From NCBI RefSeq assembly GCF_043290135.1, contig NC_134703.1, positions 115,946,505 to 116,010,504 of the forward strand: a DNA stretch of 64,000 bases, in the 5' to 3' direction. The position numbers were made by a program, and so were the translations under genes. Position 1 is the first letter of the stretch. Every line of letters begins with the position of its first letter. This DNA comes from Rhipicephalus microplus (lineage: Eukaryota > Arthropoda > Arachnida > Ixodida > Ixodidae). Below are positions 1-11,410 of the stretch, in pieces. The notes beneath the pieces were generated by a model. The model did no database searches and was not told where the DNA came from. It was given only the letters and a program-made list of their open reading frames with translations.

Positions 1-344
1 ACCGACCGATTTGCTACGCTTGCTTAACTCCCGGACACGTTGCTCGCTACTGCCACCGTAGACCTGAGACGTTCGGCAACTACGCCCAGTCGTCGCATCC
101 CTGCAGCCAACCCTTCGTCCAATACGGGCCAGTCTCGCCACCTCGCTATGCGCTATGCACCTTGACTTCCAGCCGCAACGCGCACCTTCTCCTTGTCGGC
201 GATCGCCCTCCCCCATTCTTCGCCGGCCCGGACCCTCCGACCAGGAAAACTAAGCAACGCAGTTCAAGAGGCAAGAACTGCGCCGTTTTTGAACTGTCTA
301 AGCCCTCGCTCCTCTCCTGCAAACGTGGTCGCAGTAACTGTTGA
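1..344 (+). pseudogene. gag: gag C-terminal fragment with CCHC zinc knuckle
   Basis: The third forward frame is open from the window edge to a stop at 342-344. It encodes a perfect CX2CX4HX4C zinc knuckle at 12-53, the nucleocapsid motif that binds element RNA during packaging. A basic, proline-rich stretch follows. It overlaps the protease frame over 193-344; passing from this frame to the protease frame needs a +1 shift, which could be programmed gag-pol frameshifting or an indel. The start codon and capsid part lie outside the window. Confidence 0.8.
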
Positions 345-873
345 AGGTTATTGTACTTTCGCCCTTGTGGACACTGGCGCCGCTGTTTCTGTTATTGGCG
401 CTAATCTCTGCCGTTTATTACCCGAAGTAACGACGCCGATTTCGGGACTGTCGCTTCACACCGCAAGCACACAGCAAGTAACGCCTCTCGCAGCCTGCAC
501 TGCAAGAGTCTCCATCGAAGGCATTCTTTACATCGTGGAGTTTATTGTTCTTCCTGTCTGTTCGCATGACGTCATCCTCGGGTGGGACTTCCTATCCCGC
601 CATAATGCCGTCATAGACTGCGCACGCGCCGTTGAGTTTTCACCCTTGTGTGATGTCCCATTACTGGACGCTCCTCATCAGCCGCCGAAGTCGCTCGCTC
701 ACGAAGATACCAATATTCCGCCTGGAAATTTTGCCCTTGTTCCCGTTTCATGCAACGCCTACACTGATGCTACAGTTTTTTTATGCCTTCCGATATCTTC
801 AAATGTCGTCGAGCTTTGCCGCTGCCTTTCGCAACCATTGACTTTGCCGCCGGAAGAAGCAACATGTTCGTAA
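193..873 (+). pseudogene. pro: retrotransposon aspartic protease region
   Basis: The first forward frame carries the retropepsin active site D-T-G-A at about residues 60-63, followed by a hydrophobic stretch, and the conserved ILGWDFL region near residue 130. These are the two hallmarks of Ty3/gypsy proteases, which cut the Gag-Pol polyprotein inside the virus-like particle. The frame stops at 873, but its last ~30 residues no longer resemble pol. The pol-like sequence continues from ~783 in another frame, so the break sits at the T run around 776-782. Confidence 0.85.
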
Positions 874-1541
874 GCAATCCGCTTTCCACACCTGTCAGAT
901 TGCTTGCGGGGGAATGTCTCGGCCGCGTGCAGGATCTCAACCCTTCGTTTTTGTTTGATGTCCTGGACGACTACTGCGACCACCCAAAAGCACTGTCGGC
1001 ACTCGGGGAGTCGTCCAATGATACGTTTTCCAGCGCCATCGCCGACACTCTCACTCCCACAGAAAATGCCGACCTGCTGGATTTTCTGCATGAGTTCAGG
1101 AGTTCGTTCGTTGTGTCGCAACCTCAACTGGGCCGCACATCACAAGTCAAACATCATGTTGACACCGGCCTACAGCAGCCACTGCGTCAAAGACCGTACC
1201 GTGTCTCCGCTGAAGAGCGCCGCGTCATCAACGATCAAGTCGAAGATATGCTTCGTAGAGACGTCATTCGACCATCTCACAGTCCCTGGGCGTCTCCCGT
1301 CGTCCTAGCGCGTAAGAAAGACGAATCTATCCGATTTTGCATGGACTATCGTCGTTTGAATAAGATAACCCGCAAGGACGTCTATCTTTTGCCGCGCATT
1401 GATGACGCCATTGACACCCTCCACGGAGCGGAATTTTTCTCGTCGCTAGATTTGCGGTCTGGCTACTGGCAGGTCCCAATGGCAGAAGCCGATCGCCAAA
1501 AAAACGGCATTTATTACACCAGACGGACTATACGAATTTAA
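783..1541 (+). pseudogene. pol: pol: linker and N-terminal half of reverse transcriptase
   Basis: This frame contains the protease-RT linker and RT fingers/palm motifs: the RKKD and FCMDYRRLN region around residues 177-193, and [10 protein letters not shown] with the first catalytic aspartate at about residue 223. The frame ends 12 codons after an A run at ~1507-1513. The remaining RT motifs (MPFGL, YLDD) continue at once in the next frame from 1546. This is a one-base frameshift inside the RT domain, so the enzyme would be inactive unless the base is a sequence error. Confidence 0.9.
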
Positions 1542-1545
1542 CGTC

Positions 1546-3948
1546 ATGCCCTTTGGGCTTTGTAACGCGCCTGCCACGTTTGAACGTCTTATGAATAATA
1601 CGCTACGTGGCCTCAAATGGAATATGTGCCTCTGTTACCTCGACGATGTCGTGGTTTTCTCCCATGACTTTCCTACGCACCTGCTTCGCCTCAGGCACGT
1701 TTTGAGTTGTCTGACCAACGCTGGTCTGCAGCTTAACCTGAAAAAATGCCGCTTCGCTGCACGCGAGCTCGTCATCCTAGGCCACATCGTGTCCAAGCAC
1801 GGCGTATTACCAGACCCAGCAAAACTTCGAGCAGTCGCAGAATTTCCCATGCCAACGACCATGAAAGAACTTCGCAGTTTTGTAGGCCTATGCCTCTATT
1901 TCCGGCGCTTTGTTCGAAATTTTGCATCTATCATGTCACCGTTAACCCAGATTCTTCGTGGTGACGTGAACCTCACCTCCTGGTCCCCTGCATGTGACGT
2001 TGCCTTCACTACTCTGCGCCGTCTGCTCACTTCTCCATTTATTCTTCGCCACTTCGACCCGACGGCTCCTACCGAAGTGCACACCGACGCCAGCGGCGTC
2101 GGGCTAGGCGCGGTCCTCGCTCAACGAAAGCCCAGCTATTCAGAATACGTTGTAGCCTACGCTAGCCGCACTCTGACGAAAGCCGAAACTAATTACTGCG
2201 TGACAAAAAAAGAGTGTTTGGCTCTGGTGTGGGTGCTTGGAAAGTTCCGGCCGTACTTATACGGCCGCCCGTTCGATCTAGTAACTGATCACCACGCGCT
2301 TTGCTTGCTCTCCACGTCGAAAGACCGTTCTGGCCGCCTTGCGCGATGGGCACTCCGCATCCAGGAGTACGACATTCGCGTCGTATACCGCTGCGGACGC
2401 AAACACTCTGACGCTGATGCCCTGTCCCGCTCACCTTTACCACCAGATCAGACGTGCGGAAACACTTGCCTCCAGACCTTGTCATCGCCAAATCTCGACT
2501 CAATTGCCACCGAACAACGTCGTGACCCGTGGACCGCCTCTCTTATCGAATATTTATCGGGCACGCCCAACCTTCCAGTATCTCGATCCCTCCGACGTCA
2601 AGCTTTCCATTTCGCCATCCGCGATCAACTTCTTCATCGACGCAACTACGCTCCCGATGGCCGCCGGTGGTTGCTGGTCATTCCACGCACTTTGCGATCG
2701 CAAGTATGCGCCTCCCTTCACGACGATCCGCAATGTGGCCACGCCGGAGTGTTCAAAACATATGAACGCCTTCGCCATCGCTATTACTGGCGCGGCATGT
2801 ACAATTTTGTACGTAGATTCGTGCAGTGCTGTCCTGACTGCCAGCAACGTAAATCAACACTGCCACGTGTGACTGGCGCATTGCAGCCACTTCCATGCCC
2901 TGCCAAGCCATTTGATCGCGTCGGCGTTGACCTCTACGGTCCCCTTCCATTGACACCAGATGGTAATCGGTGGATTATAGTGGCGGTTGACCACCTGACA
3001 CGCTACGCCGAAACAGCCGTTCTGCCGAGCGCAACAGCTCAGGATGTCGCTTCTTTCATTTTGCAACGCTTTATCCTTCGACATGGTGCACCTCGAGAGC
3101 TCCTTAGTGACAGAGGCCGCGCTTTCCTTTCCGAGGTCGTCGAAACTCTGCTTTCGGAATGCCACGTCATTCATCGGAAAACGACAGCATACCACCCGCA
3201 GACTAACGGACTAACAGAACGGTTCAACCGCACGCTAGGTGATATGCTCTCAATGTACGTGGCATCTGATCATAGCAACTGGGACCGTGTTCTCCCATAC
3301 GTCACGTTCGCATATAACACCGCAATACAAACCACCACGGGATTCTCACCTTTCTTTCTTCTTTACGGACGTGAGCCTTCCCATACAATTGATGCCCTAC
3401 TTCCTTACCGTTCTGATGCTTCCGAGTGTCCACCTATCTCTGATGCTGCTAGACGAGCCGAAGAGTGCCACCAGCTCGCCCGTGCGTTCACCTCGGAAGA
3501 GCAACAACGCCAGAAAGAAACCCGTAGCACCTCTTTTCCGGATCCCAGCTATGCCCCAGGGTCTCTTGTGTTGCTTGCCATCCCATACCAAACACCGGGA
3601 CTCTCCTCGAAACTTGTCCCCCGGTATGAGGGGCCTTACACCGTTTTGGAGAAAACCTCTCCGGTTAATTTCCTAATTGAACCAGTTTCCCGATCGGACG
3701 ACATGTGCCGGCGTGCACGTGACATCGTCCATGTTTCCCGACTGAAACCATACCATGAGCCTTTGCCTGAAACTTTTCAAGTCGCCAGGATGGCTCTTTT
3801 TTCAGCGGGGGCGATTGTGAAGAAGAAGATGTGTCTGCAGCGAGCAGCATCGCCAACGCCCGGCTCTCTCGGCTCGTGCCTCGGTTCGTTGCTGTGCCGA
3901 TCGCTGGACGGTTCTTCACGCTGTCTCGTCGCTGTCTTTAACGGCTAA
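1546..3948 (+). pseudogene. pol: pol: RT palm/thumb, RNase H and integrase
   Basis: An 800-codon open frame. [11 protein letters not shown] at residues 1-9 and YLDD at 31-34. RNase H: TDASG (D181), E223, D248 and the DALSR end near 291-295. Integrase: H392, H399, C429 and C432 of the zinc-binding region, then catalytic D462, D522 and E558, followed by a GPY/F-like module with YEGPY and a conserved VHVSRLKPY stretch. The enzymes would copy element RNA, remove the template strand and insert the cDNA. All catalytic residues in this piece are intact. The frame runs into the putative LTR. Its 5' end is the frameshift, not a true start; the methionine at 1546 is an internal RT residue. Confidence 0.95.
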
Positions 3949-3962
3949 TAAACCTCCTCACA
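3816..3962 (+). repeat. candidate 3' LTR of the Ty3/gypsy element
   Basis: A purine-rich tract (about 3804-3814) precedes a TG at 3816, and the sequence ends in CA at 3962, just after AATAAA (3947-3952). This TG...CA block of 147 bp behind a polypurine tract is where a 3' LTR should lie. The 5' LTR is not in the window, so the boundaries cannot be confirmed by comparison. Confidence 0.45.
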
Positions 3963-3983
3963 AAACAAACAAACAAACAAACA
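3963..3983 (+). repeat. (AAAC)n microsatellite
   Basis: Short AAAC repeat immediately after the retrotransposon end. Confidence 0.85.
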
Positions 3984-5036
3984 TGCAGATAGGGTGTGTG
4001 CCACGCAAAAGGCACGTAAAAAGCTCAGTGAGTAGTCGAGAGAGTTCTGTGAAATCTTTCATGTACCATCGGAAGTAAAAGGAGAAATCATGTGGAACCC
4101 CAGACGTTTTCGCCATACTGGGTAGAGGGAAAGATGTGGCAGTGCGAATATGTTGCGGGTCTAGTCGTTGTCAACATCCGAAAGTTGCACCTCAATCAGG
4201 TCCTTTCGAGCCCGTCAGGCCTAAAGTCGGGCTATTTGATTTGCGTCTCAAATGTAGCAGGAAAGAAGCAAACACGATGACGTCAAATAGGTAAGCAGGT
4301 GATGGTGACTATTTGAACCATTTATGAATATTTTATTTATTTACACGTACTGCCATGTTATTGCAGGTGATATAGTACATAACACTTTCAAACTTGGCTG
4401 ATGCATACCATGAACGAAATGAGGTAGCTTTGAATATGATATATGTCATTGTGAGATACTGATGCGGCATTTCTAAACACTTTTCTGGCCCCATAGAGTT
4501 GGGTGAAAGAAAAACAAAAAGACAATTAGTGAAGAACGTTAGTCATCGCGTTAGGTATAAATAAAAGTACTTACAACAGCTTAGTGAGGAAGTATTGGCA
4601 GATGTATATAATAAAGAATAAATATGTGAAAGCTGCCATAGATTTTTTCAATGTACACAAATTCAATTGCGCGATATACACATGTTTAGTTTTTAAGGTT
4701 TCTTTGCAGTTGCTGTATTATCATGGTTGCTAATTTTATTTTTGAAATTTAGGCTTGATTTTTATATCTTTATTATTTTTATTTATTTATCTATTTGGTG
4801 TTGCTGTTATTGTTGTTGACTTCACCTTGCCGATTGTTTGCCACTGCTGTCGTGCTAAAAGGTGGCTGTGAGCCTTCGTCAAGTTGCCTCTTTTAGAGAG
4901 CAGCTTTTACCTGCAGCAGTCTTTCATCAAAGTATTGATGAAAAATAAACGTTATTATTATTATTAATATTAATAATATTAATATGTACGCGCAGCAAAT
5001 CATTGTTGTGGTAATTTGAATTTTTTCATCTTGCAG
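3984..5036. other. AT-rich non-coding stretch
   Basis: No recognisable gene. It contains a TTA/TAA-rich low-complexity patch at about 4950-4985 and ends in a polypyrimidine tract with a splice acceptor (AG at 5035-5036) for the next exon. Confidence 0.5.
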
Positions 5037-6263
5037 AATAAATTTGCGCCATCTTTGCCCGTTGAAGAAGAAGATCGGCAGCTCATATTGCCTGCACGAG
5101 GTAATTCTGCAGCGTGGAACAAGTACTGCAGTCTCGACAAGCTACTGGGACGAGATCCTCCGCACTACGAGATGACCTCAAAACCGGCATCATGCTCCGA
5201 CTCAAAAGGATCGTCATCCACAATGCATCTGACCGATAGCTCCGCTTCGACACAGAATGCGTCCGCACCGCGAAGGTCAGTGAGCAGGAATGCTTTCTCG
5301 GATACCGATTCGCTACCCCCGATTGACGAAGTGCTGGTAGACGGGAACTCTTACCACGAGGCCGACATGATACACCGCGTCGAGGCCTGCTTGAATAGGC
5401 GAGAGCCTCTCTTCGAAGCAGGCTTTCCCGCCGATCCAACTGGCAATCGCATCTTCTCAAGTCGGCCTCCCTCGTCGCTGTCAGGGAAAAATGTTCTTCG
5501 TCACAAGATTCTCGACGATGGGAGGAGCTCCAGTCTTCTATCAGGCGAAGAATGCGACCAAGGACCGACTTCCGATTTCAATGAGGCCTTCAGAACACCG
5601 GTGCAGCACTTGCGTAGCAACGAAGCCGGCTTCCCGCTGGATGAACGGTCCCCCACTTCGTTCCTGCACCGAAGTGAAATGTTTCGAGCTGTCGGCGTGC
5701 CTCCTTCACGCTTTGAAAGCTCTTCCAAAAGAGTCCTTGGAAGATTAGCCCGCGCGCTTCTTCAGGTGGACTCTGTCTCCGTTCACTACAGGAACCGTGC
5801 AACGGCAGAAGTGGGACCATTCAGGCGCCTCCTCCAGGGCTACAAGCCTCTTGAACGCATGAGACCTCCGGGATATCTTCGATTTAAGAACGCCGGCAGC
5901 AACATGGGTCACTGCAGCAGCCTGGGGCTGGCTCGCGGACACCAGAGCTTGCGGCTCTTGGTAACCGTCGCGTTCCTGCTGGTCGCTTTCGTTCTGGCTT
6001 CAGGACTGTTGGCCATGACGCACGTGGAAAGCCTTCGACGACACAATAAGGACGTGGGTGTGAAGCACGGATGGTTCGGAAAAAGTGTGAATGATAATGT
6101 TACGGGCGTTGACGCAAGTGCTACCATGACAGTAGGAAGTTCTTTCATGGCAATGGAAGCTCGCAGGCAAATTTTAGCGAATGAAGTCTCACGGCTGTCT
6201 ATTGAAAAAGACATTTCTACTAAAGAGAATCAATGGAACGAAACTGAAAAGAACACTTTTTAA
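5037..6263 (+). CDS. terminal exon, unidentified single-pass membrane protein (copy 1)
   Basis: The exon begins after a T-rich tract and CAG acceptor (AG at 5035-5036) and stays open for 408 codons to TAA at 6261-6263, with AATAAA at 6273-6278. If transcription started here, ATG at 5171 could serve, but the acceptor suggests an upstream exon. The first ~300 residues are hydrophilic, rich in Ser, Arg and acidic residues, and probably cytosolic. One hydrophobic helix of ~23 residues (nt ~5950-6018) could span the membrane, followed by a ~75-residue tail with N-glycosylation sequons (NVT, NET), so a type II orientation is likely. A second, diverged copy at 26768-27763 shows that this belongs to a small local family, and conservation of the frame across both supports coding. 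I do not recognise the family. Confidence 0.6.
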   Translation, partial: NKFAPSLPVEEEDRQLILPARGNSAAWNKYCSLDKLLGRDPPHYEMTSKPASCSDSKGSSSTMHLTDSSASTQNASAPRRSVSRNAFSDTDSLPPIDEVLVDGNSYHEADMIHRVEACLNRREPLFEAGFPADPTGNRIFSSRPPSSLSGKNVLRHKILDDGRSSSLLSGEECDQGPTSDFNEAFRTPVQHLRSNEAGFPLDERSPTSFLHRSEMFRAVGVPPSRFESSSKRVLGRLARALLQVDSVSVHYRNRATAEVGPFRRLLQGYKPLERMRPPGYLRFKNAGSNMGHCSSLGLARGHQSLRLLVTVAFLLVAFVLASGLLAMTHVESLRRHNKDVGVKHGWFGKSVNDNVTGVDASATMTVGSSFMAMEARRQILANEVSRLSIEKDISTKENQWNETEKNTF

Positions 6264-6272
6264 ATGCGCGTA

Positions 6273-6278
6273 AATAAA
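6273..6278 (+). promoter_or_regulatory. polyadenylation signal AATAAA
   Basis: Canonical hexamer 10 bases after the stop codon of the membrane-protein exon at 5037-6263. Confidence 0.6.
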
Positions 6279-6279
6279 C

Positions 6280-9090
6280 GTGCCTGCACAGTTAATAGTA
6301 TTCAATGTATCAATCTATTATGCAGTACGTCTTGGCTTTTGCAGCTTTGATCGTACGACGACTCTTCTTTAAGAAGATGAAAAGCCATTGTTATTATGGA
6401 GTTTTCTTAGATTGACTCCTTGCGTTGCGGTGTGCTACTCTAACAGTTAAATATGAAAACTTTATTATCCACTGGCGTTTTAGGCACCAAAACAGCGTTT
6501 GAGGCTAGTAGAAAGCTCAGAAAATTGCGACGATCTAAAGTTCTGCAACTTGAACCTCATGAAGTACACTGGCCACTGATAATTGATTAAAAAGTATTTT
6601 GATAATGAGAAAATAATTTTAGGAAGATGAGATGCTAAAAGTCTTAGTTTGGAATTTCAGGTCACATCGTGAGAAACTTCAGTCGTTTTTAAAAAAGCGA
6701 AACTATTTAAGCGCGACTGATTGACTGATTGAAGTAATTAACTTAGGTGAAAGGGACTGCAGGTCATTCGCACGTCCTAGTGGGTATGCGCCACAAAGTT
6801 TAGGCATGGTTCGCTATACTTCTCTCTCGTCCTCTAAAAATAAACGAGCTGTCTAATACTAAAGTTGCGGGTTCACTCAGACTGCAAGTTTTTTTCCCGT
6901 CACCCTTGGGTGTGTTTTAAGCTCCAATAGTCACTCTAGGTAACCAAATAGAAAGCTAACAGGACAGCGGCAATATTGTGTCCCACTACAATTCTCACAT
7001 AGCCGGAAAAATAAGAGAGCTTCGCGAAGAAGCATCGCAGACAAATACGATGTGCTACATTGCTTTGCAAGCATGTTGACAAAAAGGTTTCATAGCTCGG
7101 ACCACACTGTTGTGATAATCTACTGTGAATTGCATGCTTCTCTGGCGCCTAAATGAAGCCAGGTTCGTTTTTACACAGAATGATATATGAAATACCTTGA
7201 CGAAGTGAAAATTATGTTTGGTTTCCGAGATTTTTCTTGTCGACGTGAAGTGTCACTTCACGCTGAATTCATTCAGACGCGGCTGGTGTCTAATGCTGTC
7301 TGTCTTCTGAGCTGTCAGCGTAGAACACGATGTGTTCCATAGCTAGAACGCAGTCTTTAATTAATTTACAGTTTGTCTTAAATAGCACACATTTGCTGAA
7401 AAAACTCTTTCGTGACTAAAATACTGCCTAATTCTAATTCCAAGCGCACATTCGTGTTGGGGTAAAGCCAACCATGATTCACGTTCTTGCTATCCCAAGT
7501 TGTCGCACTGTGACATTCAATACGCATCTTCACAGGAACTTCTAGCTCCCGAGTTCTAGCTCCCGAACTTCTAGCACACCACTCTGAGCACTCCAGACTT
7601 CGTGAACAAAGAGAAGCGCCGACGGCGCTCCAGAAATCTGCACACCACTCTTTTCCTTTCTTCTACATTTCGAACTGATTGATTGCACAGGGCTCACTTT
7701 CGAACAAAATAACAAACAAGCAAAGAAACGGAAGAATAAAGTATTGAAGTTGATATGGATTAAATACAGCTTTATTATATGTTCGGGATTGTTAACTTTT
7801 GTAGGTTATTTAGTTGCCGGGAAGCATTAAACGGTCACTGAAATCGTAAGTAACATGACTGTAGACCTAATAATAGAAATTCAAGTACACTTCAATATAT
7901 GGGCCTATACTGTTTCTAAAGCCCATTTAAACGGAAGAAGAACCAGAACACGTGCCGTATACGCCCTGAGATATGTAAAACAACAAAACAATTTTACGGC
8001 ATTCGTGTTCGCAAAAGGATATCGTAACTAATTTAGAAGCTTGTTAATTTTTAAACCAAAAGAAAACTTCGCAGAATAATCAGTACAACGCCACGGAAAT
8101 TTACATAGAGACTTACTTAAGCAGGAGTTACAATTGTTGTCCAAAGCGAACTAGAGGGCGGTGGCGAAATTCGGGCAGGGCGCAACTTACGTGCCGCGAC
8201 GTCGCTTAAAGTACCCCCGTATGGCGACGGCTCCTTTTACTCTTAACAAACATGAAATAGGGTTATAGCGCTCGCGGAAACCATCATTATAATCATGACA
8301 GCGCGCTCTCTATTCGTCTTCATTGTGCATATACTTTGCTACCATAACACGTGCGCACAGTGAACGGTCTCTCGCAGCATGGTTTGTCCGGCGTGAGATG
8401 CAAAAACTCGGATGGGCGATAGAGCAAGAGAGAAAGAAAAAGGGTGAGAGAGATCGAAGGAAAGAGGAAGAGAGACAGAGAAAATGCCAGGAAAAAACAG
8501 ACAAGAAAGAGAAAATAAGAAAAATAAACATATCTTAACAGATATAGAGTCAGAAAAAAATTAACGAAGGGAGAAGATTGAGGAAACACATTTCATGACG
8601 AAAAATTTGGCAATCCCATGTGCTTTCGAAATTGATGTTATGCGAAACATTCACGTGAAAGGTGACTGTGTTGTAGTTTTTTTTATTGAACAAAAGGTCA
8701 CAAAGTTGCGCTAAAGATACGTGCAACAGCACGCACAGACACATGTTAAACAGCCGCACATGTTTTATATAACCAGAGTTTGACAGTTCCGGAACAATGC
8801 CAACAGCAAGATAGATATTAGCAACACCAAATGCGGTAAACTGATATGAAGCGCTGGCGCTATTGAGGATTTTAACCCTAGCCTATAGTTCTTTTTACCT
8901 TGGACAGTGCTACATAAATTAACTTCAGCCGATGGCACCTAACTACAATTGACGGTAACCCGTCGTGATGGCATTAAAAGGCTTGTTTCGCAGGAATTTC
9001 CGGCGTCGGCGTCATTGGTTGTGAGCGAAATATCATCATCTTATGCGTGACCGAGAAATCTAGAAGCATGCAAATAAAATAAATAGTAAA
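6280..9090. other. intergenic, no recognisable gene
   Basis: AT-rich sequence without a convincing coding frame. Notable only for a short direct repetition of a TCTAGCTCCCGA-type unit at ~7548-7580 and a purine-rich GAGA/AAGA block at ~8420-8530 that produces low-complexity open frames on both strands. Confidence 0.5.
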
Positions 9091-9092
9091 AC

Positions 9093-9166
9093 TTTCCGGT
9101 TGCTACCGAGAATAGAACACAGGCCATCTGCGCGGGAAGAAGGTGTTATACCCCACGTCTACGCTT
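9093..9166 (-). repeat. decayed tRNA-Gly-like sequence (SINE head or relic)
   Basis: Read on the minus strand, this resembles a tRNA: a degraded A-box region, an anticodon-arm-like stretch with CTTCCCGCGCAG, and a B-box-like GTTCTATTCTC. The pattern is closest to eukaryotic tRNA-Gly, but box mismatches argue against a functional gene. It is probably the head of a tRNA-derived repeat. Confidence 0.4.
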
Positions 9167-9169
9167 CTG

Positions 9170-10449
9170 CTTGAAAATCTAGTGAAAGTAACTTCCTCTG
9201 CTTGGAATTGCAGAGAAACTTAGTTTCACGCTTTATAAACAGACGCGTCTTGTATATAGGCTTCACAATACGACTTGTGATATCGCAGTAATATTGCGAG
9301 GTACAAGAGAACGTTGCCATCGGCCGTCAGACCATGTGAATATCGATCGTAACGGCATTGTAGATTCAAACCATCACCCATTACAAAAGGCACACACGTT
9401 ACTGCGCGTTTGAAAACATTTCACGCGAATAATGAGAGTATACGGAAGCGTGACCACTAGAACATAGTAGAGTAGGAATTACTTCAAATCGTTAAACACT
9501 TTTTCGAAACACGGTGTAAAGTATGCTACCCATTACACAGAGTGAAGCCTTAATTGAAAGCCTCAGTGACTCAAGCCACTTTAAACTTCGTCGATTACAT
9601 TGTAGTAATCCACAATCTAAACCCGATTAACATCCCACAATGAAAAAGTATATACATTAAATGGTTGAAGTACGCACTAGGGACACTATATCGCTATCGC
9701 TCTCTACTCGTAAAGGCGAAACATAAGGGTTCACATAGTCTGATTCTTTAGGGTCGAGCCTTGTCCGCCGACCTTCGGTCGATGCGGATGACGATCAGGC
9801 TGAAAGAAAAAAGTGCGTTCCAGACCACAAATTCTTTTTCTGCTATCACGGGATGGCATGCAATATACCCACTGTACGCCATGACTCTGATGACGGTGAT
9901 ACCACGCACAACGACCGGCTTGTGCAGTATACGAGGTCTCGATATAAGATACATTTTTTATACCTGAAAACATCCAATCACCACCCGGGGAACATGAACA
10001 GACCTCGCCTTTGCTAACTTCAGGCTAGATCCGATATCACACTGCAGTTATAATGAAGGCAAAGCGAAATTCATCACAGAACATGCCATTTCAGACAATA
10101 TGGCTGTGTTGGTAAATGGCAACATTCTATAAGCTCTCGTAATGATTAGGACATACGTATACCTTGACGTGTGCGACAAGTAGGGTGCAATGTTTATGAA
10201 ATGTAATTTAAGAGCAATAAACATTGTACAGGACTGTACACTGCTTTCACACAATTACACGCGTGAGTCGTCTATGTCACGGGTGATTTACGGCAACACC
10301 GAACGACTTCACTGCGTCGCCCATTCATCGACATTCACCTCGTGGATAGACTGTGATCTTTAAATAGATCCTGAAGTCTCTATGAAACGATAAGTATAAA
10401 AACACTTAAACTGCACAGCCGTCCTCTGCCAAGTTAACGCTGGCAGTGC
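9170..10449. other. intergenic, no recognisable gene
   Basis: AT-rich with scattered stops. Short frames overlap on both strands at 9730-9970, but nothing in them resembles a known domain. Confidence 0.4.
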
Positions 10450-10455
10450 TTTATT
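10450..10455 (-). promoter_or_regulatory. polyadenylation signal AATAAA (minus strand)
   Basis: TTTATT on the plus strand, 28 bases beyond the stop of the minus-strand membrane exon, as expected for its 3' end. Confidence 0.5.
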
Positions 10456-10482
10456 TCTGTTTTTCTTCAAAGTGAAGGCTTT

Positions 10483-10759
10483 TCACTTGTCATCGTCCTG
10501 GGCGTCGCCATTCAGAGCGTAGTCGACGAGAGCGTTAACGGTCGCGTTAGTATGGCCGGTCTCGGTCTCGTTGCTCCCGGTCACCATCGGCGTCGTTGTG
10601 ACCGTCGCCTCATCATCAGCGACTGGCTGCATCGCGTAGTAGGCGACCACGGCGACCAACGTGATCACGACCACGGCCACGCCGAGCAGGAACGTCAGGC
10701 TCGGTCTCGTCCCAGTGGGCAAGCCAGCGTCACCCTGCGTCGCCCACACCGAGACATTA
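10483..10759 (-). CDS. terminal exon of a small single-pass membrane protein
   Basis: Minus-strand frame ending at 10483. It has a hydrophobic helix of about 23 residues rich in Val, Ala and Leu (LTFLLGVAVVV onward), then an acidic, Thr-rich tail with two N-glycosylation sequons (NET, NAT), ending in four acidic residues and a Lys. Possible acceptors are a CTCTCAG at 10759/10760 or a CAG that would start the exon at 10734 in phase 0. GC content and synonymous-looking codon use stand out from the AT-rich flanks, and AATAAA follows. The open frame continues further upstream to 11031, but that part overlaps a dispersed repeat and is unlikely to be coding. Family not recognised. Confidence 0.5.
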
Positions 10760-10929
10760 CTGAGAGAGCGTGGTAGCACTATCGCCGACCGTTTTGCTAT
10801 CACTACGGTGATAGCTTGCCGTAACGCGATATCTTGCCCGCAAACCTGACTCAAGCACGAACTCACCCAAGAGGTTGCTTTGTTATTAGATGTTTCATAC
10901 CGAGTAGCCGATGTAGTTATAAGAAAAGA

Positions 10930-11410
10930 GGTTAAAAAGCGCCATCTGGCAGTTATCTTCGAAAACGAAGGCGTGTAGCCCGCGGAGAAAGATGCGCGCC
11001 AGTCTCGGAGGTGATAAGGTGTATAACGCAAAGCGACGGGCAGGTGCCACCACCTTGACGTCGTAGCAAAACGTTGGAAACACCTTTTTGAGCATGGCGT
11101 TGCACTGTCAGCGCAGCGCGATAAACGCTACATTCCTAAGAGTTGCTTGTGTGTGCCTCTTCTAGTATAAAGGCAGACATACAAAACTTCGAAGTGTTGT
11201 TATGGCACCTCAGATATGCGCCATAATTGCTTTTTAATTTTACAATCGCACAACTATAAGCGCTAAACCTTGAGCATTATAGGTGGGCGCTGCGAATGAG
11301 GTTGACCGTTTGATGCCTTTAAGTACCGTTAGGGCGGACAAACAGACAAATGTACAGACAGACAGACAGACAGACCAAAATTTTTCTGTCGAAGGTCCTC
11401 AAGAAAGACT
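10930..11410 (+). repeat. dispersed ~700-bp satellite-like unit, copy 1 (5'-truncated)
   Basis: Shares with the next unit the GCGCCATCTGGCAGTT block, the region around GGAGGTGATAAGGTGTA, a CAGACAGACAGA run and the closing GTCGAAGGTCCTCAAGAAAG. It joins directly to copy 2, so the two are in tandem. Confidence 0.75.

Larger units (their letters stand above)
1..3962 (+). mobile_element. Ty3/gypsy LTR retrotransposon, 5' part outside window
   Basis: Domains appear in the Ty3/gypsy order: gag zinc knuckle, aspartic protease, reverse transcriptase, RNase H, HHCC zinc-binding region, DDE integrase, then a GPY/F-like C-terminal module and a candidate 3' LTR. The 5' LTR, primer binding site and most of gag are upstream of the window. 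The reading frame changes three times (around 193-344, at a T run near 776-782 and at an A run near 1507-1513), so this copy cannot make one continuous Pol as written. The last two changes lie in homopolymers and could be decay or sequencing error. No envelope gene is visible. Superfamily assignment is firm; lineage was not resolved. Confidence 0.95.

Noticed and set aside
8310..8589. Hydrophobic small protein on the minus strand, and a basic one on the plus strand
   Set aside because: Both are readings of a GAGA/AAGA purine-rich tract.
10760..11031. Upstream extension of the minus-strand membrane protein frame
   Set aside because: This part overlaps a dispersed satellite-like unit (from 10930) and does not look like coding sequence.
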